Below, in pieces: positions 27,603 to 38,689 of a stretch of 64,000 bases of DNA; the stretch's first letter is position 1; each line of letters begins with the position of its first letter. The position numbers and the translations under genes were made by a program. The stretch lies in assembly GCA_963575645.1 (NCBI GenBank), contig OY754473.1, forward strand, positions 620,001-684,000. The letters run 5' to 3'. Source of the stretch: Xanthostigma xanthostigma (taxonomy: Eukaryota > Arthropoda > Insecta > Raphidioptera > Raphidiidae). The notes under the pieces are model-generated. The model made no database searches, was not told the origin of the DNA, and saw only the letters and a list, made by a program, of their open reading frames with translations.

Positions 27603-28712
27603 ACCAAAAGTTTTTTAAATTGGTGTGTGTTTTAATAACATTGTGAGGAGAGTTTTTTAATTAAGGTAGGACGTAATTTTTGATTTATCATATTTTTTAT
27701 TTTGGCAGTATGATTTTTTTCGTAGATTATTTTCAAAACAAAAACTCAATAGCGCGTAAGCTTCTAAAAATTCTTTAAAAAACAAAAAAACATTTTTTTC
27801 ATTTTTTTGATAAAAACGATTGGCTGCTCGTAAATTATTTTCAAAAAAGTCTCAATAGTTTTTCGGGAACCCCTGAAAATTCTATGAAAACAAAAAAATG
27901 TTTATTGCATTTTTGGAATAATATAAAAAAATTTTTTTTCTTCTTTTTTCTTCTTTTTTTTTTTGGGAGGAAGAGGTTCCAGAACCGGCTGTATACAACT
28001 ACTAACCGGTTCATGAATTTCGATCAGGCTATATTTTTTTGATGTGTTCACGGAAACTTTTTTTCAAGTTTGCAATGCAGCAGACAAATTTGCGTGTTTT
28101 TTTTTACATATTCTGTATCAACAAATTAAAATTAAAAGAAACAAACAATTATAATAAACCAAAAGTTTTTTAAATTGGTGTGTGTTTTAATAACATTGTG
28201 AGGAGAGTTTTTTAATTAAGGTAGGACGTAATTTTTGATTTATCATATTTTTTATTTTGGCAGTATGATTTTTTTCGTAGATTATTTTCAAAACAAAAAC
28301 TCAATAGCGCGTAAGCTTCTAAAAATTCTTTAAAAAACAAAAAAACATTTTTTTCATTTTTTTGATAAAAACGATTGGCTGCTCGTAAATTATTTTCAAA
28401 AAAGTCTCAATAGTTTTTCGGGAACCCCTGAAAATTCTATGAAAACAAAAAAATGTTTATTGCATTTTTGGAATAATATAAAAAAATTTTTTTTCTTCTT
28501 TTTTCTTCTTTTTTTTTTTGGGAGGAAGAGGTTCCAGAACCGGCTGTATACAACTACTAACCGGTTCATGAATTTCGATCAGGCTATATTTTTTTGATGT
28601 GTTCACGGAAACTTTTTTTCAAGTTTGCAATGCAGCAGACAAATTTGCGTGTTTTTTTTTACATATTCTGTATCAACAAATTAAAATTAAAAGAAACAAA
28701 CAATTATAATAA
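27603..28712. repeat. 555-bp perfect or near-perfect tandem duplication
   Basis: The block beginning CCAAAAGTTTTTTAAATTGG at 27604 is repeated from 28159 with an offset of 555 bases; no difference is evident along most of its length. It is AT-rich and non-coding, with T runs. The near-identity means a very recent duplication or an assembly artefact. Confidence 0.85.
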
Positions 28713-29039
28713 TAAATAATATTGCCCAAATAAATAAAAATTAATTTGAAACTTAGAAAAAATTATAACCTTCATGAAATTCTAAATCTTTTTGGTTTCC
28801 GGGCTTGTGGACGGTGGTCCGTTGGCATTTTTACCTGACATTTCGTCTACAATTGCGCTAGTCATTATCGAAGGCGATGTGGCAGCGAGCAAAGTGTCCT
28901 TCTAGGCGGCTCACGGGACTGCTCTTGCCCCTTCTTCTATGCGCGCGTAATTCCAACCGAAAAAAAGAAGGCTTGAATCTAAGTAAAACCAGGATACCGG
29001 CACTGAGCCATAACGACCCGCTAGTTATGTTTTTTTTTT
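28713..29039. other. No clear gene; GC-richer patch at 28790-29010
   Basis: A GC-richer block contains a short minus-strand reading frame starting MTSAIVDEMSGKN. It may be the 5' end of a non-LTR element or the flank of the neighbouring LTR. No domain recognised. Confidence 0.3.
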
Positions 29040-29337
29040 TTAAAAGAATTTATTTTCTGAGGTTTAAGGTTTATTTTAATAAACCAATATTATTTTGAAA
29101 AATATAGATACAAATATTTTATAATGTAATTATAAGTATCAAATACAATATGCAACTATAATATAGGTATTCAGAAATGTATTTTATGGTTTGAAGTTTT
29201 GATGTTCTTAGTTTTAATGATTCGCGATGAATGATAATCCATCTTTCCTTTGGTCATAAAGAAAAGTGTTGTATCCAGATAAGCGAGGAAGTCGTGGGAT
29301 GTTTATCTAATGCTGATTGTATAGGTTTGTGCACGTA
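29040..29337 (-). repeat. Putative LTR next to Env remnant
   Basis: On the minus strand a purine-rich AACGGCGGAGA near 29340-29350 is followed by TGTTACGTGCAC, the typical polypurine-tract/LTR junction downstream of env. AATAAA-like signals and an A-run lie near 29030-29075. No matching LTR was found on the other side. Confidence 0.4.
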
Positions 29338-29368
29338 ACATCTCCGCCGTTTAAGATGGATGTTGATC

Positions 29369-29818
29369 TCAACATCTGAACGGTTGAAACGTGAAACCAG
29401 GTGTTGTCGTCTCTGGGCTGTTATCAGAATTACGTCTATTGTTTCTGAACTTTAAAACAATATTATTTTTATGTTTATAAATAATGTATATAATTATTGC
29501 AATTGCAATTAGATATATAGGTACCCAGCTGTACTTAATAATTTGATCAGTTATTGGTATATTTACTGATTTAAAATCTGTTTGTTTTAGTAATTTATGA
29601 ATATCATTTAAGTTTATGTCTTGTAAATTTATTTCATGATTTTTATTAACGTTAGGTTGTATACTAATGTCTGGTAATATTACTGCTTCTTTAACTTTGT
29701 TAATATTATCGTTAGTATATGTTTCGTGTTTTATAGTGGAATTACAAGATTTAGGCAATTCTAATAAATTTATATTCTTTATGATTGGATTTATTTTACA
29801 ATTACTTCCTGCTTTGTA
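29369..29818 (-). pseudogene. Errantivirus-type Env, C-terminal part
   Basis: About 150 codons with no ATG. The frame has a polar ectodomain stem (NLNDIHKLLKQTDF), a strongly hydrophobic anchor (WVPIYLIAIAIIIYIIY) and a basic cytoplasmic tail (KHKNNIVLKFRNNRR) before the stop at 29369, as in Ty3/gypsy errantivirus envelope proteins. It complements the N-terminal Env fragment at 14196 but is not contiguous with it. At about 29820 it is joined directly to BEL/Pao coding sequence, so a recombination or nested insertion occurred. Confidence 0.45.
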
Positions 29819-29819
29819 T

Positions 29820-30262
29820 CAGATACTTTTCAGTTTGTTGGCCGACAATGTGTAGAGAACTCACTTCGTATAGTTCCGCCAATAATGTGGCACTACACAA
29901 CTCCAAACGCGGTAGCGATATTGTCTTGAGCGGTGCAACCTTAGATTTTGCACAAATTGTGTGTAATAATTGTGATTGTCGCTTGTAGTGCGTAAATACA
30001 AACAAGCACCATATGCTGACTCTGATGAATCGCAAAATCCATGTAGTTGTACACTATTTGAATTTTCTGTGATTATTTTTCTGGGAAGGCTCACTCTGTT
30101 GAGTAGTTCAAGTTGTGCATAATATGATAACCAATCTTTTTGCAAATCTTCAGGAACTGGTTGATCCCAATCTGTTTTTAAAGTCCACAGTTTCTGCATC
30201 ATGATTTTTGCTGTTGTAATTACTGGCTCTAATATGCCTAAAGGGTCATATCTTAAAAGCAT
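29820..30262 (-). pseudogene. BEL/Pao Pol fragment
   Basis: Two overlapping frames (30262-29861 and 30035-29802) give the BEL/Pao landmark sequence LLRYDPLGILEPVITTAKIMMQ, TDWDQPVPEDL, LNRVSLPRKI and [19 protein letters not shown] (start of the RNase H domain, with the Asp of FCD). A frameshift near 29960 is followed by [18 protein letters not shown]. Reverse transcriptase proper, protease, the rest of RNase H and integrase are missing. The fragment is dead. Confidence 0.75.
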
Positions 30263-30431
30263 TTTTATTTATGTATATAACTTATATACTAGATATAACT
30301 ATAGAATTAACAAATATAAGCTAATATTATAATACACTAGCGGTTATAGTAGATACTTATAGTTAGAACAGTTTTCAAATTATTTATTAATTATATTTAT
30401 TTAATTTTAATTGGTAAAATAAAAATATATA

Positions 30432-30492
30432 TTCGCCCAACGTGGAGGGCTCGAACCCACGCTCCTGATATCAACAGTCTGGCTGGCGACTT
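30432..30492 (-). repeat. tRNA-like 3' half (SINE or tRNA pseudogene remnant)
   Basis: The minus strand contains GTGGGTTCGAGCCC (B-box/T-arm) and CACGTTGGGCG (acceptor 3' side as in tRNA-Lys), preceded by an anticodon-arm-like ACTGTTGATATCAG. No convincing D arm. It could also be read on the plus strand as an extended retroviral primer-binding site. Confidence 0.4.
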
Positions 30493-30810
30493 CTGGATTC
30501 ATATTTTTTTTACTGTTCTAAAACATAAAAAATATTAATTGCATACCTAGTGTATTTGGTATATTATATTATACAGTATGTAAAAAAACACTAACATTTT
30601 TAGTGGGTCACTCTGAGTTTAATCTTGCAGACCGGCGAAATCCCTCATGCAGCAACTGCATTTCTCGGAATGTGGTTGACCTTCGTGTTGTTGTATATCA
30701 AGATGTTGTTATAGTATGTAAATGTGAATTTTAATACGGTATAGTGCGTACTACTATTGAATAACTTTAAAGTTGTTATAAGTATGTTCAAATAAAGTGT
30801 GTTATATATT

Positions 30811-30990
30811 ATGCTGAGCAAGGTTAGTTTTTCTGGGTTTAATTTGATATTATTGTTTTGTTATGAGTAAAATGTGTAAGTGTTTAGTTAATTTTATATA
30901 TGTTGAGCAAGGTTAATTTGTCTGGGGTTAATTTGTTATTATTTTGTTATGTTCTAAAATGTGTGGGTTTTGTTGTGTAGTGTATACTAA
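30811..30990. repeat. Two 89-bp tandem units
   Basis: TGAGCAAGGTTA...TCTGGG...TTAATTTG blocks begin near 30815 and 30904 and differ by small indels. Non-coding. Confidence 0.55.
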
Positions 30991-31054
30991 TCCCAATTTT
31001 CATCGCACGGAATATTGAGGTTAGTAATTGGCAAAATGTCAATTTTTGCCACAT

Positions 31055-31237
31055 TCAGAGAAATTCTGCGTCGAAACAATTAAGTTCCCCTGGAGAAACT
31101 ATGTGACTCGAAGTATATTTACAAACTGCATAAAGGATGTTCGAATGTCTCTGTTTACACGTGTAGTAGTGTTTTGAGAGCCTATGTCTCAACACCACGT
31201 GTGACTTATTGAAAAAGCACGATGTAAATTGATCCAT
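31055..31237 (-). pseudogene. Double CHHC zinc-finger protein, second copy, truncated
   Basis: The ATG at 31237 opens CFFNKSHVVLRHRLSKHYYTC (first C-x5-H-x9-H-x3-C finger) and then CKYTSSHIVSPGEL, the first half of the second finger. A frame disruption removes the last His and Cys, and the ORF ends in an unrelated NCFDAEFL tail. It is nearly identical over the first 50 residues to the copy at 63551. The leader has the same organisation as its relatives: acceptor CTATCTTTCAG just before the ATG, donor GTAAGTATA at 31414, and a TATATAAAGAGTCTGAA promoter at about 31490-31505. Loss of half a finger suggests it is inactive. Confidence 0.65.
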
Positions 31238-31447
31238 CTGAAAGATAGAGTTATAAAATTAAAAATTGCAATAAAATTCTTATAAAATTGTTTAGATTAA
31301 AAAAAAACAACTAATTTTTTTATACAATCAATATATTATCCATGTTGATTAATGTTAAAAAATATTTTTTTATTCGACTTAGAGTGAATAAATAAAATAT
31401 AAAAATATACTTACAATAATGTTTTGATATGAACTCTTGGTTAACAG

Positions 31448-31508
31448 CACTGAAAGAGTTGAGAGATTAACTAATATTTGCTATTATTCAGACTCTTTAT
31501 ATATCTTT
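31448..31508 (-). promoter_or_regulatory. TATA-initiator promoter of the CHHC copy
   Basis: Minus-strand GATATATAAAGAGTCTGAA at about 31488-31506, followed some 45 bases later by a TTTCAGTGC initiator-like site. Its core is shared with the promoter at 10617-10632. Confidence 0.45.
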
Positions 31509-32683
31509 ACTTTACAGAGAGGGATATATTTTAACAGACAAAAATGTGTGTCAGACTCTCCCTACAGAAGATGGAAGTGCGTTATGCGAGTCTTAAATGC
31601 AGTTCGCCCAATGACGCAATATCTGGTACTGCGCTTTTTCGTGCTGATTATAAAGAATGTCTCAAAATGATACACCATTTTTAATGAAAATATGTTATGT
31701 TATTTCTGTTTACGTTATAATTTTGCAAATAATCTGCGATACTTCCTGCTTATGTCTTTTATCTTTAAGAACAATGCACTAAAACTCGGGTATCTGTGTC
31801 AAACCCTGTCGATAATAATAATAATACAAGTGTATTTTCTAACATTGAAATGCTATTATGTGAACTTAAGTTGTGTGTTTTTTTTTTTTGACAAAATACT
31901 AAAAATTTAACTTGGTTACCTCGTATAGTACACAAAAATGTTAACAGTATTTTGGTGAAATAAAAATTAAAAAACGTTAACCTAGAATTTTTAACAGTAT
32001 TTTAGAATTAATTCTTCTACTTGTGCTATGAACTCTTGTTTTTTTTTATCAAATTTCATGATTCTCTGTCAACGAGAAGTACCTATCTTATAGGTTTGAG
32101 TCATTTGCGATTGACAGATATACATACTACAAACAGATGGTCAATGAAGTTTTTACCACGACTAAGTTGTGATTTTTTTTGACCCAGCCTTTTTATTTTG
32201 TATACGTTTTATCCCTCTACAAAAAGTTCAATCCTTGTGAGTTCTATATAAACCCGAAGAGTTGTCTTGTAGAGTACCAATTCAACCAGAACGTTTGTGT
32301 GTGTTACTTGAATATTGTCCAAACAACGAATATAAGGTACGTTGTATGTATTCTATTAATTATTAAATTATATCGAAGTTATAGTTTTGATCAGTTCTTA
32401 ATCAGTTGTTAATTTTTGTAAAATTCAAAATTTCGATATAGAATTAAAATACTGTTTCAATTGTAGCTTACAATCAATTTCATTTATAACCATAATTAAA
32501 GCGAAGATAGCTATTTCAAAAAGAATTACTCAATTTGTAGCAAGACGTTACTTTAATAACAATGACTATAATATGTTTATTATAAATCAATCGATCGATT
32601 ACGTGCCCGAAATTTAAATTACACAGATGTAAAAGTAGACATATTCGTCGGTTTTGTGACCTCCAGTCTTTTAAAGATTTTTT
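31509..32683. other. AT-rich spacer
   Basis: Only random short ORFs. A CAGACTCTCCCTACAG-type sequence near 31553 echoes the CHHC promoter region. Nothing else recognised. Confidence 0.4.
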
Positions 32684-32952
32684 TTAACCCTTATAGGATA
32701 GTGGTCGCTATGTTAACACATAGACGGACGTGCCTGCAATTGCAGACGATTTTTGGACTACTAAAAATGGCACGTCTGCAATCGCAGACGCAATTCTCAT
32801 AAGGCATACATAAAGGGTGTAGGCGAGTGTCCCTAGATTTCGAATTTGTTATCTAGAAAGTGTCCCATGACGGCATTTAACTTGACCTTGAGTCCACTGC
32901 GCTCCCCCCTCTTACATGTGCACTAGGCGCGTCACGTCTGCGAATGCAGACA
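32684..32952. mobile_element. piggyBac-like terminus with subterminal palindromes
   Basis: TTAACCCTTATAGGATA at 32684 resembles the TTAACCCTTTATAGGACA terminus at 17746. Three near-palindromes with the core CGTCTGCAATCGCAGACG lie at 32729-32748, 32773-32790 and 32935-32952, consistent with transposase-binding subterminal repeats. No transposase follows. Confidence 0.45.
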
Positions 32953-33540
32953 GTCTCCGCATAACGTGTGTACAGTGCGGTCGTTTGGTTTGGATTCCAT
33001 CCTTTTTGATTTACCAGCTCGATATAACGAAACATAAGAGCTCAGCTTTTCAAGGCTACGTTTATTATGTACAAGGGGCGAGAAAGTAAAAAATACGCTC
33101 CGCACCTTTTCGATTTTAAATAAGTAGGGATGTGTGAAATAAAGGTCATTTCAAATTTTTTTTGTTCAAGTTGCAGAATAAGAAAGAATTCATTCTTAAA
33201 AAAAAAATAGAATATTTTTCTTACTTTATGAAAGTAATGTAATATGTAGAAATTATAATATCGTAGAATTCTTAAAAAAGTTGCATACTACTTATTACAA
33301 ATCAACGTTGCTATTTTTGTAAAACAAAGAGTTTCTTTATAAAAATTTCATTTCTGAAGTTAATTGAGTCAGATAAATACATTTCCAAACCAGTCACACG
33401 GTTTGTAGCAAGATCCTTTTTGAATAATTGCGATTTCGAGTTGTTTATTTTAAACCACAATAGTTGTGTTAATTTCAAAGTTGAAAAACTTTCTATTTTT
33501 TTTTTTTGAATTTTGATATCCGTTTATTTTCATTACAAAA
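32953..33540. other. No gene seen
   Basis: AT-rich with homopolymer runs, immediately upstream of the plus-strand C2H2 copy at 33541. Confidence 0.4.
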
Positions 33541-34400
33541 ATGTTTGAGTGTAGTATTTGCAAATAAGCGTTTACGAGGATTGATATCAAAAATAGACAT
33601 GAAAACGGATGGGTTACATGAATGCCTTGTATGTGGTTTATACTTGTCGCGACCTTACAACTTGAAAAAGCATTTGGCAGTCTCTCATAATTTAATAAAG
33701 AGCACACAAACAGTTCAGTTGTTAAAGATCCTTCCAACAATACACATAACATGAAAAGGTCAGTTGATAATGTTGAAGCGTCAACCTCGGTTGACGGAAA
33801 AAGACAAAAACTCAACAGCAACGATACTCGCTTATGTGAAGTTTGTGGAATTCAAATTTCTACTGTTTCGTTTAGTTCTCATATTAGGAGTAATAAGCAT
33901 AAAGAAAATTCTTTTATTTCTCACAACGGGAACGTAGAAGTAACGCAGACTGCCTTAAAAAACGAATAATTTCTTATAAAGTAAATAATATAAATAGTAG
34001 TGAATTGAGCATTAATGATTTTTTTTGAAAAAAACAGAGAGACAGTCAAAAAATACAAATTGAAAAACATGTAACGGTTAAATGCAATTTGGAACTTTTT
34101 GCTTATTATTTCATTTTAAAAAATGATGAAATAAAAAGCGAACTAAAATCATTTAATACTAAAAACGTTATTTTTAATAGCACCACTGATATTGATGAGG
34201 TGTTAAATGATTTTAAGTTGAAAATTTTGAAAAAAGCTGAAGATTTTCAAGAACTCGATTCTGGTTGGTGTCTTCAAAAAATTTCTTACGTCGAGGTAAA
34301 TCTTATGAAGTATAATCCACTACGGGCTTCTTCACACATTGAACTACCTAAAAAAATAAAATCTAAGGGGGGAACTATTAATATTTGCAACACTAAATGC
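33541..34400 (+). pseudogene. C2H2-PolB N-terminal region, copy 5
   Basis: Plus-strand copy opening MFECSICK with an immediate in-frame TAA inside the first finger. Later frames retain the second finger (CLVCGLYLSRPYNLKKHL), LCEVCGIQISTVSFSSHIRSN, KSFNTKNVIFNS, and YNPLRASSHIELPKKI. Homology ends at about 34395, before the zinc knuckle and endonuclease VII domain. At least three frame breaks are visible (near 33565, 33750 and 33965-34030). Sequence similarity is closer to copy 1 than to copy 2 (for example FELFANYFILKKDEI versus ELFAYYFILKNDEI). Confidence 0.7.
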
Positions 34401-35076
34401 AGGTCTCGATCGTAAGCTAGTCCTTGTTCCTTAATCGCCGTCTCACATATTTTAATTGAGTGTGTCCAGTTTAGGGACACACGACAGCAGATCGGAAAAT
34501 GTCGATCTGCTGTTTCGATTTTTAAAAGAGACCGGTCTTGATCGATTTCTTTGATTTTATTTATTTATTTGTTATTTGTTTTTGTAACGTGTTATTATTT
34601 ATTGTTAGTTTATAGAGTTTATACAACTCGTTTTTTTTGTTAACAATAATTGTTGTTGATTTTTTGTTTTTATCTTTTATTCTGATGTTTTTTGAAGTGA
34701 AAACTTCTTTAGCGGCGTTGTACACTTTTTTTGTAATGGGTAAAAAATGTTAAACTCGCGTCAGGAAAAGTAAGAACTGGGTGAGCGAGAAAATTCTCTA
34801 AGTAATAGTAATTGTTTATACAACGTTAGACATCTAGCGTTGAAATATTGTACATAAAAATGCAATCTATGATACAAACCAGTATACAACGTTAGACATC
34901 TAGCGTTGAAATATCGTACATAAAAATGCAATCTATGATACAAACCATTTTGATCGAAAATTCGTAAGACGTTAATATTCAAGTTTTCACTTCCGCCGGC
35001 ATTCCCGGAGTGCAAAGGGTTTTTTTTTTTTTTATTATATAGACGCTGATGACCTCAGCTGTTGAGCGTCTATAAT
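34401..35076. other. Non-coding, with a 66-bp tandem duplication
   Basis: Contains the inverted repeat CAGCAGATCG...CGATCTGCTG near 34475-34503 and two direct 66-bp units (CAACGTTAGACATCTAGCG at 34821 and 34887). No gene recognised. Confidence 0.5.
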
Positions 35077-35297
35077 TCACAATCTCTCTCTCCCTTGTTC
35101 CCTACCGCTGCTTTTATGATCCCGACAATAATACTTGGATAACGGCCAACGACGACATGGCCGTCTACTATAAGCCTATCGCCAAAAGATGGGTGTTTAA
35201 AGAACCCAATCAAATTCTCGAGACCACTGTGCCGGACGAGGAGGTGAATGACGTTCTTGAGGTCGCCGAGCATGAATTTCAGGACAGCCAATTCTAA
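35077..35297 (+). CDS. FYDP-motif small protein, plus-strand relative
   Basis: An open frame of about 73 codons without an ATG near its start, so it is an exon or a partial copy. It contains LVPYRCFYDPDNNTWITAND, VYYKPIAKRWVFKEP and an acidic tail (VPDEEVNDVLEVAEHEF), and stops at 35297. It is clearly related to the 25372-25590 protein. After the stop, an acceptor-like TTTCTAATTTACAG at about 35309-35322 precedes a further open stretch (SAKRPRIAFEEENDE), which might be another exon with a nuclear localisation-like signal. It lies 680 bases past polymerase copy 5 on the same strand. Base composition is less AT-rich than its surroundings. Confidence 0.4.
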
Positions 35298-36248
35298 ATG
35301 TATAAATTTTCTAATTTACAGTGCAATCACCGAGCGCCAAGCGTCCTCGAATCGCTTTTGAGGAGGAAAACGACGAAGTAAGTCCACTGAACGAAAATGC
35401 AACAACAGACTGACAATATAAAACTTGAAGACTTACAATATTATTATTATGAAAAATATATATATCCACCGGCATTATATCATATCTTTAAGCTAAGCGG
35501 TTGTGTTGAATAAATAAACTGGGTGTGGTATATATTTATATGTATTTTATTATTATAACATATACATTAAAAAAATAAAATTATCGCAGTGACTAGTAAT
35601 ACAGGTACTGGACGAATAACTTATAATTATTAATACAGGTAATGGACGAATAACTTATAATTATTAATACAGGTAATGGATAAATACTTTATAAAAAATC
35701 TAATTAACTTAATTGTTTTATTTATTTTATTTTATTAAATAATTTATAATTAAGTATTGCATTTATTAGTCCGGTAATTTTTTTTTTAATTTGTAGTTTA
35801 TGGAAAAAATAAGTGTTAAAATTTTGTACTTTAAAGATTTTGTGATTATTCATTTAAAGATGTGTGGGTAGGTGATATATAATTATAAGTGCATTCCTAA
35901 ATGGGCTGCAACCGTATTATTAGATTCAGCCTTTATTAATATATCATTGTGCTAAATGGTAAGTACAATTTTATCTGCAATAAAAAAATCGATAACCTAG
36001 ATAAAAAACAAAAATATGAAAATTAATTTTATAAAAATACTTCATTTGTTAATATTAATAAGTTGACAATTTATAACAAGCTGTCATCGTGTCATTTAAT
36101 ATTTTTTATTAAAATAATTAAATATTAATTTATTAATTTAATTTGCATAGCTTTTTAATTTTTCAATGATGGGTAATTATTTATTAAATTATATTTATTC
36201 TAAAAATATATTTATATAAAAGGATATTGAGTCTAATAAATTATTAAT
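35298..36248. other. AT-rich spacer with 34-bp tandem repeats
   Basis: Three TAATACAGGTA(C/A)TGGA units begin at 35597, 35631 and 35665 (period 34). The remainder is very AT-rich and shows no gene. Confidence 0.5.
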
Positions 36249-36482
36249 GCAGAATCTTTACAACGATACCATGACAATGATCAAAATGATCTTTTAACGG
36301 ATGAAGAAAATAACGACCTAGCATTTGAAAGTGAAGATGACGAAGCAGACGAAGCGGAAGAAGAAAATGATCAAGCAAGCGAGGATAAAGAGGAAGAAGA
36401 AGATGATCAAGCAGGCGGAGAGGAAGAAGAAGAAAATGAAGACACGATTGAAGTGAATGGGGAAGCTTCTAAAGAAAGGTGA
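36249..36482 (+). CDS. Acidic exon-like fragment
   Basis: After an acceptor-like TTATTAATGCAG, an open frame of about 76 codons is dominated by Glu and Asp (EEENDQASEDKEEEEDDQ). Leaders of this type precede transposases such as piggyBac, but no catalytic region follows; the next sequence is a gag fragment on the other strand. Assignment is open. Confidence 0.25.
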   Translation, partial: AESLQRYHDNDQNDLLTDEENNDLAFESEDDEADEAEEENDQASEDKEEEEDDQAGGEEEEENEDTIEVNGEASKER

Positions 36483-36498
36483 TACATATCGTTTGATT

Positions 36499-36933
36499 TT
36501 AGTCAAAAATGACTGCACGTCGGCAAATTGACAAACCGAGTGTTTTCATTAACTCACGGTCTTTGAGTCCCATTATTATATACTTCAGCACAGCCCGTTC
36601 ACTGACGTTTGGGATTTTACTAGCAATCGCTACCATTTCATAAACATAATCTTCGATAGCTTCTTCAGGTTTTTTCTGACGTTTCATATGCATATGCACA
36701 TCTGACTCATCGTAACACACAGGAAATCTTCGAGTAATCTCAGCTTTGAATATCGACCAGTTCAAAATTTTATTCACGTTTCCTTCAAACCAATATTTTG
36801 CAGCACCTCGAAGTTTAGAAATAGGGTGATGCAACAACACTTTATTATCCCATTCGTAGATAGCAGCCATTTCTTCCAGTATGCGCGACCATGTGTCAGC
36901 TGTTAATCGGGTTAAATTCAGAAATTGATGCAC
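36499..36933 (-). pseudogene. Ty3/gypsy Gag fragment
   Basis: About 140 codons beginning with a GTG codon, so it lacks a proper start. The pattern W...LL..PI.KLRGAAKYWFEG, LNWSIFKAEITRRFP, then EEAIEDYVYEMVAIA and ERAVLKYIIMGL is the retrotransposon gag (capsid-like) domain. A nucleocapsid zinc knuckle and protease are not seen downstream. It is a truncated remnant. Confidence 0.6.
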
Positions 36934-37106
36934 TATTTGAAAAGATATTCAATAATCCGATTCTATTAACTAATGTAGTTAATTGTCTTTCTTCTTGAAA
37001 CAAAGCAGGCTCGCGATTTAAAAGGTCTCTTTCGCGGTTCAATAACTCTCGTTCCCAACTTAAAAGATTGTCTTTATAACATTTTTTTTTTATTACGACA
37101 AAATAG

Positions 37107-37560
37107 TTACAACGGTCGTGGGTTATAATAAAAACTTAGCATCTTCATTCTGATTTGTATCAGTAGGTACCTATTGTTCACATTAATCACATCATTTTCT
37201 TTGACAGGCGTCGAAGCTGTATGCACACTTAGTTCTAGTTTTTCAAAATTTATATCACTAGTGTTATTATAAGCCATTGTTATGTTAACATTTTTTTTTT
37301 CGTTTGACAGCTCGGCACTTATCGTCTGATCATACTTTAACAACTTGATAAACTCGTATTCACTCTTATGCACTGAATGTATCGTCTGTCTCTGTTCTTT
37401 CGTAACACACCGCCAATTCACTTTTTCGTAAACACCTTCTTTTGGCGTCACTATTTACCTCACTCGAACACATACGATTTTATGTTCACGTCTCTTTGCA
37501 TATGACCTTCTAACTTGCCTCGTTTTACTGCGTCGTATAATAACTTCTCTTTACACGTTT
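37107..37560 (-). pseudogene. Unidentified coding remnant
   Basis: The ORF 37451-37107 (GVYEKVNWRCVTKEQRQTIH, then NVNITMAYNN and a C-terminal NNRYLLIQIRM) is preceded in another frame by a CETCKEKLLYDAV-like stretch. It looks like real protein sequence, probably belonging to the adjacent gag remnant or another transposon. I recognise no family. Confidence 0.25.
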
Positions 37561-37779
37561 CGCACAAATGATATTATATCCACTGATTCGATTTGATATT
37601 GATCAATCCCACTTCTGATAACTGTGGGCGGTTTATTTGGATAATCAATACAATTATTAATATATAAATTTTAATTTTAATACGCGAATTAAAACAACAT
37701 CACTATCAGCCGGCTGATAGTAATGTTGTTTTAATTATTCCAAAATTCCTCACCGTTTTTGTCAAAAATCAGTCTTAAT

Positions 37780-38280
37780 TTACATAGAGTAATCAGTATT
37801 TTTTCTCGTACTGGAATTTTGGATTTTGATAGAGATATTTGTGGTGGGGTTTTCTTTCATTACCCCTGATACTGATTCTTCTAAAGCATCTAATAAAGAA
37901 AATGATATTCCAGTGAAGGCATTTAAATCATCATTCTTAGTGATTTGTGACATAATAGTAAATCGGGATTCACTTAAATTTGAATTATTTACTTCAATAA
38001 TGTTGCTTAATGCTTCAATATTTATTTGTTCCCCGTTCAGAAATAATAGTGTATCTTCTTCAATACTATTTTGACTACTTCTTTCTTCACAGACTAAGCA
38101 CAATGGCATGTCTTGTTCAATATTTTCACTAGTTAGAGACATTAGTGTATCTTTTTCAATAAAATTGTCATTATTTTGGAGCATTGTTGTATCTTGTTCG
38201 ATAAGATTTTGACAATTTAGAGACGTCGGTGTATCTTCTGAAATAATATTTTCACTATCTTTTTCATCACTCCGGGACAA
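37780..38280 (-). CDS. Unidentified Ser/Asn/Glu-rich protein with degenerate repeats
   Basis: A 166-residue ORF. The first 90 residues are degenerate repeats of an (I/E)E(Q/K)DT-hydrophobic-hydrophobic unit (LIEQDTTML, FIEKDTLMSL, SIEEDTLLFL). A short ordered segment, DDLNAFTGISFSLLDALEESV, resembles the FYTGLPxxxxFxxL box that precedes DDE_Tnp_4-type transposase domains in insects. The ORF stops right after, so the nuclease would be missing. Either a transposon remnant or an orphan. Confidence 0.3.
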   Translation of the reverse strand: MSRSDEKDSENIISEDTPTSLNCQNLIEQDTTMLQNNDNFIEKDTLMSLTSENIEQDMPLCLVCEERSSQNSIEEDTLLFLNGEQINIEALSNIIEVNNSNLSESRFTIMSQITKNDDLNAFTGISFSLLDALEESVSGVMKENPTTNISIKIQNSSTRKNTDYSM

Positions 38281-38689
38281 TTGTGTTTCATGATCCTTTT
38301 CTTGACTAAAGTATGTTAGAAAAAATGTGACATGTTTTATAACTCACATAAATAATTGAAAATTTTCGCATTTAGATCAGTAACGACTAGGGACAGCATT
38401 TTTTTTTTCAATCTTATGCGTTGAGCTGAAATAAAATATAATAATTTTATAAATAGATATAAAAATCGAAATTCTTTGTCATTGTTCATATTTTTCCATA
38501 TTTATTTAAATAAGTATTGTGACATCCTGCCACGCTACAATATTTCTTTGAAACTTTATTTTCTTTAATTTATGATTGCTTTAGGTGAGCCTCCATCTTG
38601 CTTTTCTAAATCAATGTTTACCTGTCAAAAACCCCCCGTAGGACAGTTCGGCGCATTTCTCACCAGAGGTCTCACCATTCCTTTGGGTT

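Noticed and set aside
27603-28712. LTR pair of a retrotransposon
   Set aside because: The two 555-bp copies are directly adjacent with no internal sequence, and no TG...CA ends or target duplication were seen.
30432-30492. Retroviral primer-binding site for tRNA-Lys on the plus strand
   Set aside because: The match extends through the T arm into an anticodon-arm-like sequence, more than a primer site needs, and the neighbouring Pol reads on the other strand.
36318-36518. Minus-strand hydrophobic ORF with FFFLFILACLIIFFF
   Set aside because: It is the antisense shadow of the Glu/Asp-rich plus-strand frame at 36249-36482.
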